A stretch of 64,000 bases of DNA from Gracilaria gracilis (GCA_030374805.1 JARGSG010000190.1:372001-436000); one strand, 5' to 3'; positions 45,278 to 56,970 are shown, numbered from the stretch's first letter. The notes: generated by a model not told the origin, from the sequence alone. Numbers and translations are program-made.

Positions 45278-47247
45278 AAGGACTCAAAGCTTACACGTGG
45301 CGTACTAAAATGCGGCAAGTGTACAAGTAGCACCCGAATGGCGCACGAGTGTGCTGCAAAAAGGGGTAGGTCTTTTTCGGGAAAGTCTACCAATGGCGTA
45401 CAACATTTGGTTGTGCGCCACAAGTATCACACTTGTAAAATGAAGCCCTAGTGCGCCACTCGCAGACGGCAACTATATTTATGCTGGACGAATCGTATGG
45501 TGGTTTATTGGAGCCAATGGTAGCCGGACGCATTTGCGTGACGTCACGATGTTGATCAATGTTAATTGACACATGACATTGCTGGACAATCACTTTGGTG
45601 CGCAGAGCCGTTTCAGGAAGACACAAGACTGATTTGGCAACTAAGTGAGCAGCCAACTGCGTAGGTTGCAGTTGGGCTGGGGGCTGCAGGCTTCGGAGGT
45701 GAATGGCTGGGTGGCTTTTGAGATCAGGACTGCGGACGACTTGCAAAGCCACAATGAGGTTAAAAGCTCCGCAGCGCTCTTTTGTCTTGGAGACTCGGAG
45801 CACCCCGTCCAGCCACTGCCACTCTGACCACCAGTTGCCTTTCTTCTCCCGGATTTCATTCGGCTCCCTGCATCGACTGCAGTTTCTTCATCAATTCCCA
45901 CCCACCACATCCCATTTCCAGGGGTTGAAAATTTCCATATGTTTCTATGGCGCTAGAGGGGGAGGCGCAAACAGCAACTTTTGCAAGACCGCAGCTCGGT
46001 GCTGCGGTGCATCCCTGTCACGATGACTGGGTTGCTCTCCCTCAGCGAAAGAAACGCTTGGAAGCAAACCAAGCATTCCCAACATGAGTAAAACAAGCTG
46101 GTTCTGGCCGCGTACAGTGCGGAATAATAGACTTCATCTTTCCAACCACAAAACGATGGTGTCACACGAGTGCTACTAGCATTGGTTTCTGACGGTTCGT
46201 GCTGATCCTCTCAAGATCTACCATCCCATACCTCCTGCGCGCACTCCTCCCATTGTCATGAAGCCCCGGTTCAAGAACGTGCCGCTTGCCGTACTTGCGC
46301 TGCGCTCGCCCCCTGGGCGCGTTATGCGCTCTCCTCGCCCATGTTGCCGTCCCACTTCCTGCACCTCGCCGTTGAGAATCACTTTAGCCAATTCCGAAGT
46401 GGGAGCGCACTGCGCACAGCACAGGCAGTGAGTAGTTCGCAGTGAGAGCAGTGCGCATACTCTGCTCCCCATAAATCATGATAGATTAAGCTGCCGCCAC
46501 TGACAATGTCGATTACTCTTGATATTGTGCCCCTGCGTGCCCTAGCAAACTGATTATGTTGCCCCCCCAATTCGATAGTATGCATCAGTTCTACTCGGTG
46601 TAGGGTATATGGGACGCCGTGACCTCCCATGCATCGGCACAGGTAGGTGACTGTCAGACGTCGATGGTTGATGATGAAATGTACCGCCAGCCCCTTTCGT
46701 GCTCCTTCTCCAGCTCATGGCCGTGCCTTTCCCGGCCATAATAAGGTCTGGTGGCTCGAAATTGGAGGCATAAAGGTGAGCGAAGATTTGTGTGCTATGT
46801 TCCAGTGCAAACGGCATTGACGTGATGCACAAGATGTTCTGTTAATAATGTTGCGATTTTACCACCAGGTTTTGACGCAGTTTTTAACACATATTCCAAA
46901 GACGGAGGAACCAGAAACGAGGTCGAGGCTCCTGGACGTTTGACTGTCGGATTCGCCATAGGGCATCGGCAAACGCATTTGATGAAGTTATGTGAGATTC
47001 GATTGAGTTGAATTTGTTACCATACGATAATTACCTGCTTGGAGACGTGGACTCCGTTGGGGAGTAACAAGAGCAATTTCGGTTGGAGTTGTTCTACTAC
47101 TAACGGGGGGTGTACCTGGAGTGGAAAAAAGTTCGCTGATGGGCCCTGTCCGTATCCATTCTGAACACTTCCAATTGTCCAATTGTCATGCGGCAATTTC
47201 CCGCCCCCTTGACTACGAGTAGTTTCTTGCGGTCCCCTTCCAACTAT
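45278..47247. other. No gene confidently recognised
   Basis: Frames of 60-140 codons occur on both strands (for example 45803-45387 and 46832-46554 on the minus strand, 45703-46026 on the plus), but none carries a motif I know. The minus-strand stretch 47182-46988 could be further decayed 3' sequence of the WD40 gene that lies to the right. A TGTGCGCC/GGCGCAC-rich patch near 45300-45450 looks like degraded repeat. Confidence 0.35.
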
Positions 47248-47417
47248 TCATATTGATGCTCCCTGAAAATGCATCCTTGGGCAGCGCTGTTGGAGGACCG
47301 ACAGCTGACACCAGATAGCCTTGGTGATGAGGAGGTTGCGCTTGTGAGCTGCTGAAGCGTAACATGGTGTTTCAAGCTCGGTGCCTTGATTGACCCAATA
47401 TGGTCGGGCTTGCATTT

Positions 47418-49027
47418 TCAGAATGATAAATATGAGTTGCGATACCACTCATCAATGATTTTCGGCGCTTTCACTGGGACGGGTGGACCACCATGAGACG
47501 GTTCTGGTATCATCTGCTCCGCAATCGAGAGCGAACGCAATTGAGCCCCAGTATCAACATCCCACAAAATGATCTGGCCATCGTATACACCTGAAAGCAA
47601 TATCCACCTATTGAGGGGATGACAATCCATGACAAAGATCTCCCCCTTATATGCGTGCAATACACGAGCAATCTGGCCAGTTGAGGCATACCAGACACGT
47701 ATTTTAGCATCCGACGTCGCGGTGAAGACGTAGCGATCATCATGAGACCAAAGAACAGCGCCCAGAGACACTGGAAACACTGCACGGCGCTTCCTTGGTA
47801 CAATAATTCCTCAAGCTGAACCAGATGCTCCCTCGATGAGCATACTTGGATCATCCGCTTGTATTTGAAATCGGAAGTCAAGGATATTATAGCTCCACGA
47901 CCCCATACCCTCAACAGATGCACATCTGCCCTTAGCTGGTGGAGCCTAGCTTCCGTTCGGTTCCATATTCTAGTGGTACCGTCTCGACAAGCGGTGACTT
48001 TAGTGCTTCCATTTCGGGAGAACCGAACTTGATTGATTAACTCGGCGTGACCTCTCAACGATGTGAGCAATTGCACGCGCGGTAAGACAGAGTCTTCCAA
48101 CTGAGGCTTTCAATAGCGTAAATGTGAGCAATGCAATCAGTGGCGCTCACGGCCCAACGAGTTGCACCCGCATTGAAGCATACACTGACAACTTCGTAAG
48201 TTCGGCTGCTGCTCACTATGCTATGCGCCGCACCATTTCGGGGAGGCTCGGGAGGTGCTCCAACGTGGTGATAAGGCCCCCGCACCAGAAGATGTGTGGG
48301 GTCGAAGCAGAAGGTATTGAAACGGCAGCTGCGGATAAGGCGGCAGTAGGCAGCTGGGCAGAACCCGGCGGCGGAAATGGTGGCGTCGTGGCTGATGTAG
48401 CGGCTGTGCGTGCATTAGGCAGAGAGTCAGCAGTGGGGCGAGATAGAGGACGATTCGGAGTGGGAATAGGAATATTGCCAGCCTGAAAATGGTCGGCGTT
48501 CCACAGACGAATTGAACCGTCAGCGCCGCCAGAGAAAAGATAAAGACGACCTGTACACGGACTGCACTGTACTGCATTGACCTCCTTGGCTGAACTATTC
48601 AGTACGTGCAGCGCTGTACCCGTGGTGTGGTTCCAGACGCGAAGCGTCGTGTCGCTGCTGGCTGAGATGACTTGAGGTTGGTAGAATGGATTACGAGTTC
48701 AACGAGATTAATTTCAAGACCGCAAAGTGTATGTTGAAGAAACGTGGTTTGTGCGCACCATACCCTGATAAGATTTTCTTCGCTACCGGTGACAATCAGG
48801 CGAGCAGAGTGGTCGAACAGCGGCGTGAAGATGGGAGAGTGGTGACCGACATGGCGCTTGATTCTTCGGTATGCACGAGGGAGAATTGTAAGTGACAAGG
48901 GTTGTAGCAACGGCTGGGTTGAGAAAGCATCAGCGTTGAGCGAGCATCCGCGTCGAGCAAGCATCGTTGTCCCGTAGCATGGGAAGCACAAGGCCGGAGA
49001 GCTCAGACGGACGTGAAGCGCCATCAT
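47418..49027 (-). pseudogene. Decayed WD40 gene related to BRWD/PHIP
   Basis: On the minus strand a chain of WD40 repeats is spread over several frames. An early repeat reads GHHSPIFTPLFDHSARLIVTGS...LIRVW (about 48900). The next has SASSDTTLRVWNH and SGGADGSIRLWNA (48660-48490). After a Pro/Ser/Thr-rich insertion come VVSVCFNAGATRWAVSATD and RGHAELINQVRFS...RDGTTRIWN. Last is AVLWSHDDRYVFTATSDAKIRVW...GEIFVMDCHPLNRWILLSGVYDGQIILWDVDTGAQLRS (near 47760-47540). The repeat order and the phrase GEIFVMDCHP resemble the N-terminal beta-propeller of bromodomain-WD proteins BRWD/PHIP. Those are chromatin-associated proteins that in animals serve cullin-4 ligases. At least four frame changes without convincing splice sites, and no bromodomain, indicate a truncated pseudogene; unrecognised introns are the alternative. 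Confidence 0.6.
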
Positions 49028-49059
49028 AGTGGACGCCGCCCAGACGTTTCAACGAAGCA

Positions 49060-50287
49060 GTGGCGAATCGGCCAGTGCCCAGCAATGTAGCGGGCAATTC
49101 TGGATGCAGCGCAGCCGCAGCTGCCGCCCCAGGAGGCCTTCGTGGGCGCACGCTCACCTACCACGACCTGTCGCGATACGTTCACCTGCCTATTAAAAAT
49201 ACCGCCAAGCAGCTCGGTGTGTGCGTCACCGCGCTCAAGAATCAGCGCCGCAAGCACGGCGTTCAGCGCTGACCGCACCGAACGATCGACAGCATTGACA
49301 AGCTCAAGGAGAAGTTGGGGAGCGAAGAAACCACTGCCGCCGACAAAGGGTATTACACCCACAAGATCCATTCCGTAGTGGAAAAGAAGGATCACATCTT
49401 TCGAATGGGTCCTTTCTCATTGCATAGGGGTGCCAGTCTTCACCACCATCCGAGCCCACGCTCCCGACTACCTCCGTCCCAACACAAACACTCTTCTTCA
49501 ACTTACCATCAGCAACACTCCTACCTGCCGTACGCCGTACGCTGTCCACATGTGGCAGTCGTGTCACCTCATTTCGTCAGCAAAGTCCACCACACACCCG
49601 GGTCTGTCCATGTCCGCGTCCGCACATCAGACACAACATCAGCTGCCGCACCAACACCAACCCCAATCGCAACAGCAACGACAACAGCCAAAAGCACAAC
49701 AGCCACAACCACACCAGTCGCAACAGGCTCAACCACACCAACCGCAGCAGCATGCGCAGGTATTTGCGCATCATCTCGTCACAATCGCCTTCTTGCAACC
49801 CGTGTCATACATGTGTGGCATAGTCGGTTGTGATTGTTACGTGAACGGCGGACTGTCCTCACACAACTACCCCCTGCCAATACCGCGCGCGCCGCAAACC
49901 CCCTGCCATGATACTTCTTGCCACTCAGTAGAGCATGTCCGCGCCCATGCTGGCTGCGCTACCGCCGTTCTACAGCGCTGTCTGGTTGCTGTATGCGATT
50001 GCGTTGCCGGTTCCGTACTCAACGGCACGGCGGGCACGTTTCACAAAATGGTGCAAGTCAACGTCATCGAGCAGATGTACCCGCATCACCATGGTGCCAC
50101 GGCCAACGGTAAGACTGTTGTGCTGCCGCCATTGCCGGTGAATATAGCGGCAGTATTTAACATCAATGGCTCCAATTTTCAACCAAATACCTCCGTGCCC
50201 GATGTAATGAATGGATCAGCTGCCAACAACCTGCAGTCGGCTGGCACAGTCCACCGCCAACTGTTCGGTGACGTAACCGCCGTATGA
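49060..50287 (+). pseudogene. Decayed RWP-RK transcription factor gene
   Basis: The frame from 49060 reads an Ala-rich leader and then LTYHDLSRYVHLPIKNTAKQ, followed by LGVCVTALKNQRRKHGVQR. This is the N-terminal two-thirds of an RWP-RK domain, a DNA-binding motif of plants, algae and some protists. At the signature Trp of R-W-P the codon is TGA (49270-49272). Beyond it the same frame continues with PHR and a TIDSIDKLKEKLG helix, exactly where the domain should go on. A Gln/His/Pro-rich stretch follows (49580-49760), then a Cys- and Asn-containing region to 50287 in another frame. The low-complexity tail fits an activation region. The stop and frame changes indicate a pseudogene. An assembly error at the Trp or stop read-through is less likely. 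Confidence 0.6.
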
Positions 50288-51490
50288 AAAGTATGCACCG
50301 TCTCAGCTGAACATGGGAGCCTAAGCGATCAACGGCGTGGAGTAATCCGCCTTTTGGGCGGCACGGTCAGGAGGGTATGGAAGGCACGATCGGCATGCAG
50401 AAAAGTACAAACGGCACGCATACATCTTCGCCGAAATAGAAGTGGGCTGAAGTGGTTCACTCCAACAAGCCCGGTATCGTGAACGTGTACAATCAGAGTA
50501 ACCAACACCACCACCATCACCATCACTCTGCTGACAGCGGTGGAAATGCGATGAAGAATGCGAGTAGAAAAACGCTGTCATGTGGTACCAATTACAGCAA
50601 TGGAAGTGAACGGGAGAATCCGCGCACTAGAGTGGGAGTCTGTGCATCGGCGGAGAATGGAACAAATGATCGGGTGCACTGGAGGCTCGGGCGAAGTAGC
50701 CGGTAGAATGGACGGAATCAGAATGGAAATACTGAGAACGGACGGGTGGCATATTCAAGGGCTAAAATGGTGATGGACTCGGACAATATCGGCAAGGAGA
50801 AGAGCAATCACGCGACTTTGCGGGCAGGCTAGACACAGTTGCTTGAGGCTCACGGGATGCAACGTGACGATAGTGCGGGTGAGAGCGTGAGTGGACAGGA
50901 TGATGTGCGAAAGCAGCTGGGGAGCAAGATTTGTGGGACGGGCGGTTGTAGTAGTAAAAAGCGCGCGCGCTCATGGAGTCATCGAACAGGAGAGTGGCAA
51001 GGCAAGAATCAAGGACAGCGGCAATGGACTGCCGCAATGGAGCGGAAAGGCCAATGCCAACGGGCATAGCAAGGTTGGCAGCGACGCCGCGAAGCAAGAG
51101 GGCTCGCAGGAGGAGGAGACGTATGTTGGTAGTGCCGGCGCAGCGGGGCCAAATGCGCACTCGCCTGAGCTGGAGATGCGGTGTGAAGGAGGTTGCCGCA
51201 ACAGAAAACAATAGAGAAAAGCAGTGGTGGAGTCGGATAGTAAGCTTAAGCTTAAGCGGCAAAGACGACACAACGTGGCCGGCAACACCAGGGTGCCGGC
51301 GATGGTGCACGGCGAGGTCAATCTCTGTGGTCTGCGCAAAATCGGGCCCCCCACCCCAGCGACCGCGAGTAGACACCTGAGGACGGCGACACCTCAAACG
51401 GGAGCAACAGCAATACTGGTTGTGGCAGCGGCTGTGGGAGTGGCGATGGTGGCAGAGAGTGTGGCAACGGCAGCGGCGGCGATGTAGAGG
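50288..51490 (+). pseudogene. Low-complexity Ser/Gly/Asn/His-rich coding remnant
   Basis: Plus-strand frames include a His run (NQHHHHHHHSADSGGNAMK near 50500) and Asn/Ser/Gly-rich segments up to a GDV stop near 51487. Composition resembles transcription-factor disordered tails, and it may be the decayed 3' end of the RWP-RK gene upstream. Long frames on both strands here are largely due to biased composition. No domain recognised. Confidence 0.35.
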
Positions 51491-51499
51491 ACCGCGGCG

Positions 51500-52230
51500 C
51501 TATCGCCAGCGATGACGGAAGCATGAACCGGTCGCGCGACAGAGAATGCGGGGCGGCAGTGCGGCTGGATGACCGAGCGTGTGAACGGCTGCGTTGCGCG
51601 CACTGGCCCGTGAATACGTCATCGCGCCTGGTGTCGTGAAGAGGGTGCCGTGCCGTGCTGGAGGCGGTGGGCATGCGGCTGTGCAGTGAAGCGGTGGGCG
51701 AGGACAGGGATGAAGAAGAGGAGGACCACGAAAATGAGAGGGAAGAGGTCGCGGGGCTGGGCGAGAGCCAGGGCGAGAACGAGGAGAATGAGGCGCCCGC
51801 AGACGCGGCGGCAAGATGCTTGCGGCAGTGGTAGACGGTGGCGTTCGACGCGCACTAGTAGGATTGGGTGGCGTAACGTGGCACGCGATGCTTCGCCGTG
51901 GTGCTGGCGGCGCGTCCGATTGTGGCGTCGGTGGCGTTGGTGGCGTCGGTGGCGCAGAGGCGGGGGCGCGAACCGGCTAGCGATGTAGCTGTTGGCGTCA
52001 TATTTTTGTTTGGTTGTATTCTGTAATGCGAAATATCTGTACACGTGTGCGCGTGGTGGTGCTTGTTGTCGGACGCGCGTTGGGCGGCGGTTATGTGGGG
52101 CGAGCGGCGCGTGGGGGTGTGTATGGCGCGCGCATGCGCACGAGCAGTGCTGACCTTCCGCACCACGGGTGCCGCAGTCGCGCTTTGACGGTCGCCTCTG
52201 CCCTGCGCCGCGTAAAGCAATGAGCATCGC
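51500..52230. other. GC-biased low-complexity region, no gene recognised
   Basis: Purine-rich then GC-rich sequence keeps several frames open on both strands (for example 52227-51619 minus, 51650-51988 plus). Products are Arg/His/Pro or Arg/Gly/Trp-rich with no motif. I treat these as composition artefacts or a very degraded gene. Confidence 0.4.
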
Positions 52231-52303
52231 CGCGCCGCGTGCTCCTTCTACGCCCGATGCTTCTGCTGTTCTGCGTGTGGCACCTTAGCCGCCACAGACG
52301 CTC

Positions 52304-53022
52304 ATGCCCGTCGCCTCTTCGTCCCCGGGTGCTCTGCGCGCCCCACTCGTCGGCGCCCCACCGTCGCAGCTGCCGCCGCTTCCACCGCGCCGACCATCGC
52401 CCCGCCCGCCGCTGCCGTCGTATCAGCAGCTGCTGCCACCTTTGTCGGCAGCCGCAGCCTTGGGCGTGGCCTTCCGCGCCTGCGCAGTGCGCTGCGCTGA
52501 TGTTCCATGCGCTGGCGTCTCACTTGCATGCGCCTCCTTTGCATCACGCTGCCTTTGCCACGCCGCCACACCACGCGTTGGGGGCACACCACGCGAGGCG
52601 CGCAGTGAATTGCGCCCAACCGCAGCGCGCTACTCACGGGTTTCGTTACATACATGGCGTGCGTGTACAAGTTTAGCGCAGTGCTGCAGCCGCTGTACAA
52701 ATCGCTAAAGCTGCCGGAGATACTTCAGTCACGCTAACTTCATTGTTTCGCACCAGTCGACTTGCACGCTGGCGCCAGCACTCTTGTAGATGCTATCATT
52801 CCGCGCAGCTCTCTCGTCTTCAACGACGCACTGATTCACAACCATCAGACTGACCTGGCGGACCCCATACAGCGCTGCGGTTTTTGCCTCGACGTAAGCG
52901 CCGACAGCCCATTTAACCGCCTAGTGCCCGCTATCAAGCAGGAGCTTGCAGCCGCGGGAAGCCATGATACCTCCCCGCCGGCGCGTGACATTGGGCTCTT
53001 TTTCGCACTCTGTGTGGAGTAG
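52304..53022 (+). pseudogene. Unidentified plus-strand coding remnant
   Basis: A Pro/Ala-rich N-terminal stretch (52304-52708) is followed by an 86-codon frame (52762-53022) with ordinary protein composition, including IIPRSSLVFNDALIHNHQTD and FNRLVPAIKQELAAAGSHD. The two lie in different frames with a short gap. I cannot identify the family. The globular-looking C-terminal piece suggests a real former gene. Confidence 0.35.
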
Positions 53023-53983
53023 CTTGCGCACTCTCCATTCATTTTGTATTCCCTACGCTCTCGTTTGCTTGTCCTGTTCCGTTAACTCCACCTTCCACGC
53101 CCTTTCGTGTCGATCGCATCCGTCCCATAACGGGTGTGTGAAACCTGAGCGCGATGAGCCTTTGGGGGGTGGGTTCGGCGGATGTGTCGAGCGTCGCAAC
53201 GAGTGCCCAGTGGCGTTAGCCTGTACCAAAGGTATTAATTGCGCTGTGTGCTCCAGACCAGCGTGAGGTGTCGCACGTTTGTCTGGAACGATCTGCGTTC
53301 GGGTCTGTGGCTGCAACAGTGGTTGTATGTCGTGTGGTGCGCTGTATGCACGTAGAAATTGCGATAATTTTGACGCACAATTTTGAAATGGTTGGCTGTG
53401 GTTCGCTGGCGCTGGTGCTTCGCTGTATGGCACGTGCCAGCGTACAGCGTGGCCTACAGTGCTGCGATTGGTTCTCGCCATAATATCTCGCGCTTGTTGC
53501 CTCTCCTGTAGGTTGACATAGTCAATCCGCCACCGTTGGGTGTGCACGTTGCTGCAGCGTTATTCACCGTGCCTGGCGACTATTTCTGTTGTATGTGGTA
53601 CGTTAAAGCTCCACTAGGGGCTCGATGATTGGATACTTTCCCCCTACATTCCGCCCTCTTCCACCTCTAGCGGTTTTGTGCGCCATCATCAGCGTGCGCC
53701 GGCTCCAGCGCACTACAACGGTCCAGTGAGGTTTCAAATGCAGCGCTTTTCTGCGTTTCCATCGGCATGTTGCAGATAAGGCATCGCAAGCTAATCTGAC
53801 GTGCTCTCGTTCTCGTGCATATGCGTCGCATTCCTGATTTTAGTGCTTCTTCTTGCGTTGCTTCATCCTCTGTCTATCCATCGTCTGTATTACCCTAGGC
53901 ATTGTTGGCGTTTAGTCTTCTTGGTGCTTCGCACTGGCACAGATTTTCTATAACTCTGGGCAGAATCAGGGCGTCCGGGGCTC
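53023..53983. other. No gene recognised
   Basis: Short frames only. The 164-codon minus-strand frame at 53547-53053 has no motif. No repeat or RNA structure that I can support. Confidence 0.4.
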
Positions 53984-54119
53984 ATGGGTGTGCTGTGCAC
54001 TTTGCGACTTAGTCAGAAGAGTTACTTTCCTTCTGTGGCTGCGCGTAGTGGTTTCGGGAGGCCCGCTTGTGTCTCTCGGTACACTTTGTCTCGTTCACCG
54101 CCGCCAGCGATTGCTCTTC

Positions 54120-55071
54120 CTATGCTGGTAGGCGTTTATCTGTTTTGCGCGGTTGACGGCTTTGTGAGTGCACTACCGTTCTTCGTGCTTGGACCCTTGT
54201 ATTTGCATTTGCGTTGTACCAGTATGAACCTGTCGCCTTCTGAGCCATCGCGTGTCTCATCTGCACTCTCTGTGGCCATACTGGCGTCTCTATTATCTGT
54301 GGCATCCCGCGTGCCGGGGGGTAGGGGGTACATTCCTTCTTCCCATCAAATACGTAGGTGGAGTCCTGAAAAGAGCCTTCGCAGTGTTCAGGTATGGTTG
54401 GAGCCCTGCGGCCTAGACGTAGCTGTCGGTGCAACTCGGCCTCCGGCTCTTTATGGTGAACACGCCTGGATAGCGAGCGCTCAGCGCTTCTGCGTCTTCT
54501 CTGTACCATTCGCCAGCCTCGGGGTGTGGTTTGTCAACGTTTCGTGTGTAGCGCGAACGATGAACATGTATATGACTTCGTCTGGCGTCCCAGACTCCAT
54601 GTCCTTGTTCATGAACCTGTCGTGCATAACAAGGTCAGAAGCGGATAAATGCTGGTCTTCTGGTTCGTATATCGGTAGTAGTGAAGAGTAGTTGGGTGCT
54701 GGGGCGCGAATGGCATTGCCTGCGTCGATGGGTACGTCGGTTGTGCCAATGAGACAGCATCTATGATGAAGATGCTTTAATTCGAGCGCACTCCTCCAGA
54801 TTGAGGAAGTGCTCAATTTAACGCTTAGAAAGACACCATGTTTGCCTATAAATACTTGGAAACCCTTCCAGGTACTCACAATAATTTGGAGTGACATAAC
54901 TGAGTAGCGCAGCTGCGAACTGAGTGAAAAACTGGTGAGCTGACCGCAGGGGATGCGGGTTCGAGGCTTGGGCGACCGAAGGATGCTTGTACCCTCCGCG
55001 TGTAACCTTAGAATGTGATGTTTGCTTTCATCGAGGGCGGGAAGTTCGCCGTTGGCCTGCCGCTGTCGCAC
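54120..55071 (-). pseudogene. Unidentified minus-strand coding remnant
   Basis: Two minus-strand frames, 55071-54481 (196 codons) and 54509-54120 (129 codons), follow one another. The first has ordinary globular composition (ESGTPDEVIYMFIVRATHET). The second is Arg-rich and then polar. The plus-strand frame 53984-54691 overlaps and is equally long, so strand choice is uncertain. I favour the minus strand because the acidic/hydrophobic alternation looks more natural. Family unknown. Confidence 0.3.
54903..54975 (+). repeat. tRNA-like A/B-box repeat, copy 1 (possible SINE relic)
   Basis: An A-box-like TAGCGCAGCTGC (54905-54916) and a B-box-like GGTTCGAGGC (54958-54967) lie 53 bp apart, joined by sequence closely matched in copy 2 at 55.9 kb. 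The T-arm can form a short stem but the acceptor arms do not pair, so it is not a working tRNA. A tRNA-derived SINE head is the likeliest explanation. Confidence 0.45.
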
Positions 55072-55126
55072 CGTTTTGCAGGCCCGTCACATCGTCCGCT
55101 GATGCAGTAGATACTCTTGCTCCCCC

Positions 55127-55855
55127 ATGATTAATTTGGTCGTTCGCTTCCTGGCTTTTCTACCATTCATGCCAACTGCCTGCATTGCCCAACTGCCGCT
55201 CCCGCCTCTTGCTGCGGGCCCACTTCGTGTATTTGAATCTGAAATCGCCGATCCCGCACAGCCTCAAAATTCAAATGTGAATAGAAACAACAACAGCCCA
55301 ATGCACCCTCCAACGCGCCGCGTGCGTCAGGGCGAGCAACCACCTGCGCCCCTCAAATCGTTCCTGCGCCATCCGGCCGACAGCGAAACCACCGACGGCT
55401 TGCATGATTTCTTCTCTTCTATGCAGCCGACTGCGCTCACTACTGCCCATGATGAGCAGGAGCTGTCTTTAATGCCCGAGAGCATGCCAGAGCAGCTCAC
55501 TGAAATTGCGCTGGAAGAGCAACTTCAACCTTCATTGTTTCAACACGTGCCTGTTATTGTCGTCGACTCTCACAAATCTTCTACCGTCGAGCAAACCAAC
55601 GCTGCTGACTTGGATAGTGCAGCTGCTTCTGCTACCAATGGGGCCACTGTTCCGAATCCTGGCGAGGCTGTGGAAACTGACCATGACATTGACCCCTCTC
55701 CTGAAGAGAGAGATGTCGGCAAAGACAATGGACTGAATGGCACCAGAGCGCAAGCAAGTTACTACTCGGCTCAAGAAACTGAATTACAAATTGACAGTTC
55801 TGAAAGCACAGCCAATCAGGATCCAAGTGAGCAGTTGACGGAAGAGATTAAATAA
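55127..55855 (+). CDS. Hypothetical protein with possible signal peptide
   Basis: An uninterrupted 242-codon frame starting at ATG 55127. The first 22 residues (MINLVVRFLAFLPFMPTACIAQ) look like a secretion signal, with a hydrophobic core and an A-C-I-A stretch before a Gln. The rest is polar, acidic and disordered-looking. It is rich in Ser, Thr, Glu, Gln and Asn, and has Pro-rich patches and no cysteines after the leader. No domain recognised. It lies between two tRNA-like repeats, with no recognisable partner gene. It is one of the few non-element frames here without visible damage, so it may be a real gene of unknown function. A chance frame or the exon of a larger gene is possible. Confidence 0.4.
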   Translation: MINLVVRFLAFLPFMPTACIAQLPLPPLAAGPLRVFESEIADPAQPQNSNVNRNNNSPMHPPTRRVRQGEQPPAPLKSFLRHPADSETTDGLHDFFSSMQPTALTTAHDEQELSLMPESMPEQLTEIALEEQLQPSLFQHVPVIVVDSHKSSTVEQTNAADLDSAAASATNGATVPNPGEAVETDHDIDPSPEERDVGKDNGLNGTRAQASYYSAQETELQIDSSESTANQDPSEQLTEEIK

Positions 55856-55903
55856 AGTCAACTACTGGCTATTTCATCATGACCGTCGAGGTAAACGGCA
55901 GTG

Positions 55904-55976
55904 CGTAGCACAGTCGCGACCCAGTAAAAATCTGTTGAGCTGACCGCTGGGGTTGCGGGTTCGAGGCTCGGGCGAT
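55904..55976 (+). repeat. tRNA-like A/B-box repeat, copy 2 (possible SINE relic)
   Basis: TAGCACAGTCGC (55906-55917) and GGTTCGAGGC (55958-55967) are spaced 52 bp apart, with intervening text AGTAAAAA...TGAGCTGACCGC as in copy 1. Flanks outside about 75 bp are unrelated, so the two copies are separate insertions of one short family. Confidence 0.45.
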
Positions 55977-56114
55977 ACTGTCAAACGTGTTTTTCAGGGT
56001 CTTGCTCTCTTTCAATATTTTTGAGATGTTCAGAAGGGGCGTGGTCATCCTAAATTTGGGGTTCAAGGACCCGTGGTTGAACAGGGCTTTGCCTTGACTA
56101 AGGTTCAACTCCAA

Positions 56115-56970
56115 TGCCGGGTTAATCCCGGCACTTTGCTACTAAGTGTGTCAAGAACACAAGAATAACCGTGTACTTACAACACATATCATTACCCAAA
56201 GTTTGGCAACACCTTAGATCTCTTTTCCATTTCGGCTATCGTCAGTGATTGCTGACAGCACATGCTTCGTGTTCTCGGCCCAGGTGGCCTTGCAAACCAC
56301 CGGTCACTGGTATACAATTATCATAAAATTTGATACAGAGCACATTCAGAAGGTACGAAGACAACTTCGGGCACGGCTTCTCTTCTGTGGAGGCGTGCCC
56401 GATGGGCACTGAACAAGGTAGTCCTTGTAGATTAACCCCAGAAGATACCCTTTGTACATGAACTGCGAAACGCACAGCGTACTCACTTCGATCCAGCGTT
56501 TAACCACTTTCTCGAACTGAAGCGGTACCACCACGGTCCAAATGGCCTCACTCTACATTCCCCAGCTCCACTCTTTATTCCACCACAAAAATTCTTGGCT
56601 GTGTTTCTCCCTTGCGCGCGACACCATTTTGTTCCTTCTACTCGGAGCTATATCCATGGCAGTAAGACCTTTTGGGTAACACCATACATGCCACATCCGT
56701 TTCAGTCTCGAGGTTTCCTGTCATTCTATTGAAGCAGCAAAATTACCAATGCCATCGCCAGCGTGATCGGTAATGAGAGCTAGGACATCTGGGATCTGTC
56801 TCAAGACTTTATTGTTATACCTCTCAGTTACATTTCATTTTGTACATCCCGCAAACATGGTGCCGCGCAGCACCTCATCCTTTCCTACGCCTACTGTTCC
56901 TAGTGCACGAGTTTTGCTCCCTCACCAAGCCAGAGAACATTCTTCTTGCATTTAAGGACATCTTCTATTC
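56115..56970. other. No gene recognised
   Basis: Short frames on both strands without motifs. The minus-strand frames 56534-56242 give small Cys-containing peptides of no known family. Confidence 0.4.

Noticed and set aside
51500-52700. Long overlapping frames on both strands as genes
   Set aside because: Purine- and GC-biased sequence keeps frames open; products are Arg/His/Pro- or Arg/Gly-rich with no motif.
53984-54691. 235-codon plus-strand frame as a gene
   Set aside because: It overlaps minus-strand frames that look more natural; Ser/Cys/Val-rich composition resembles an antisense shadow.
54903-54975. Functional tRNA gene
   Set aside because: A and B boxes and a weak T-arm are present but the acceptor arms do not pair and no anticodon arm can be defined.
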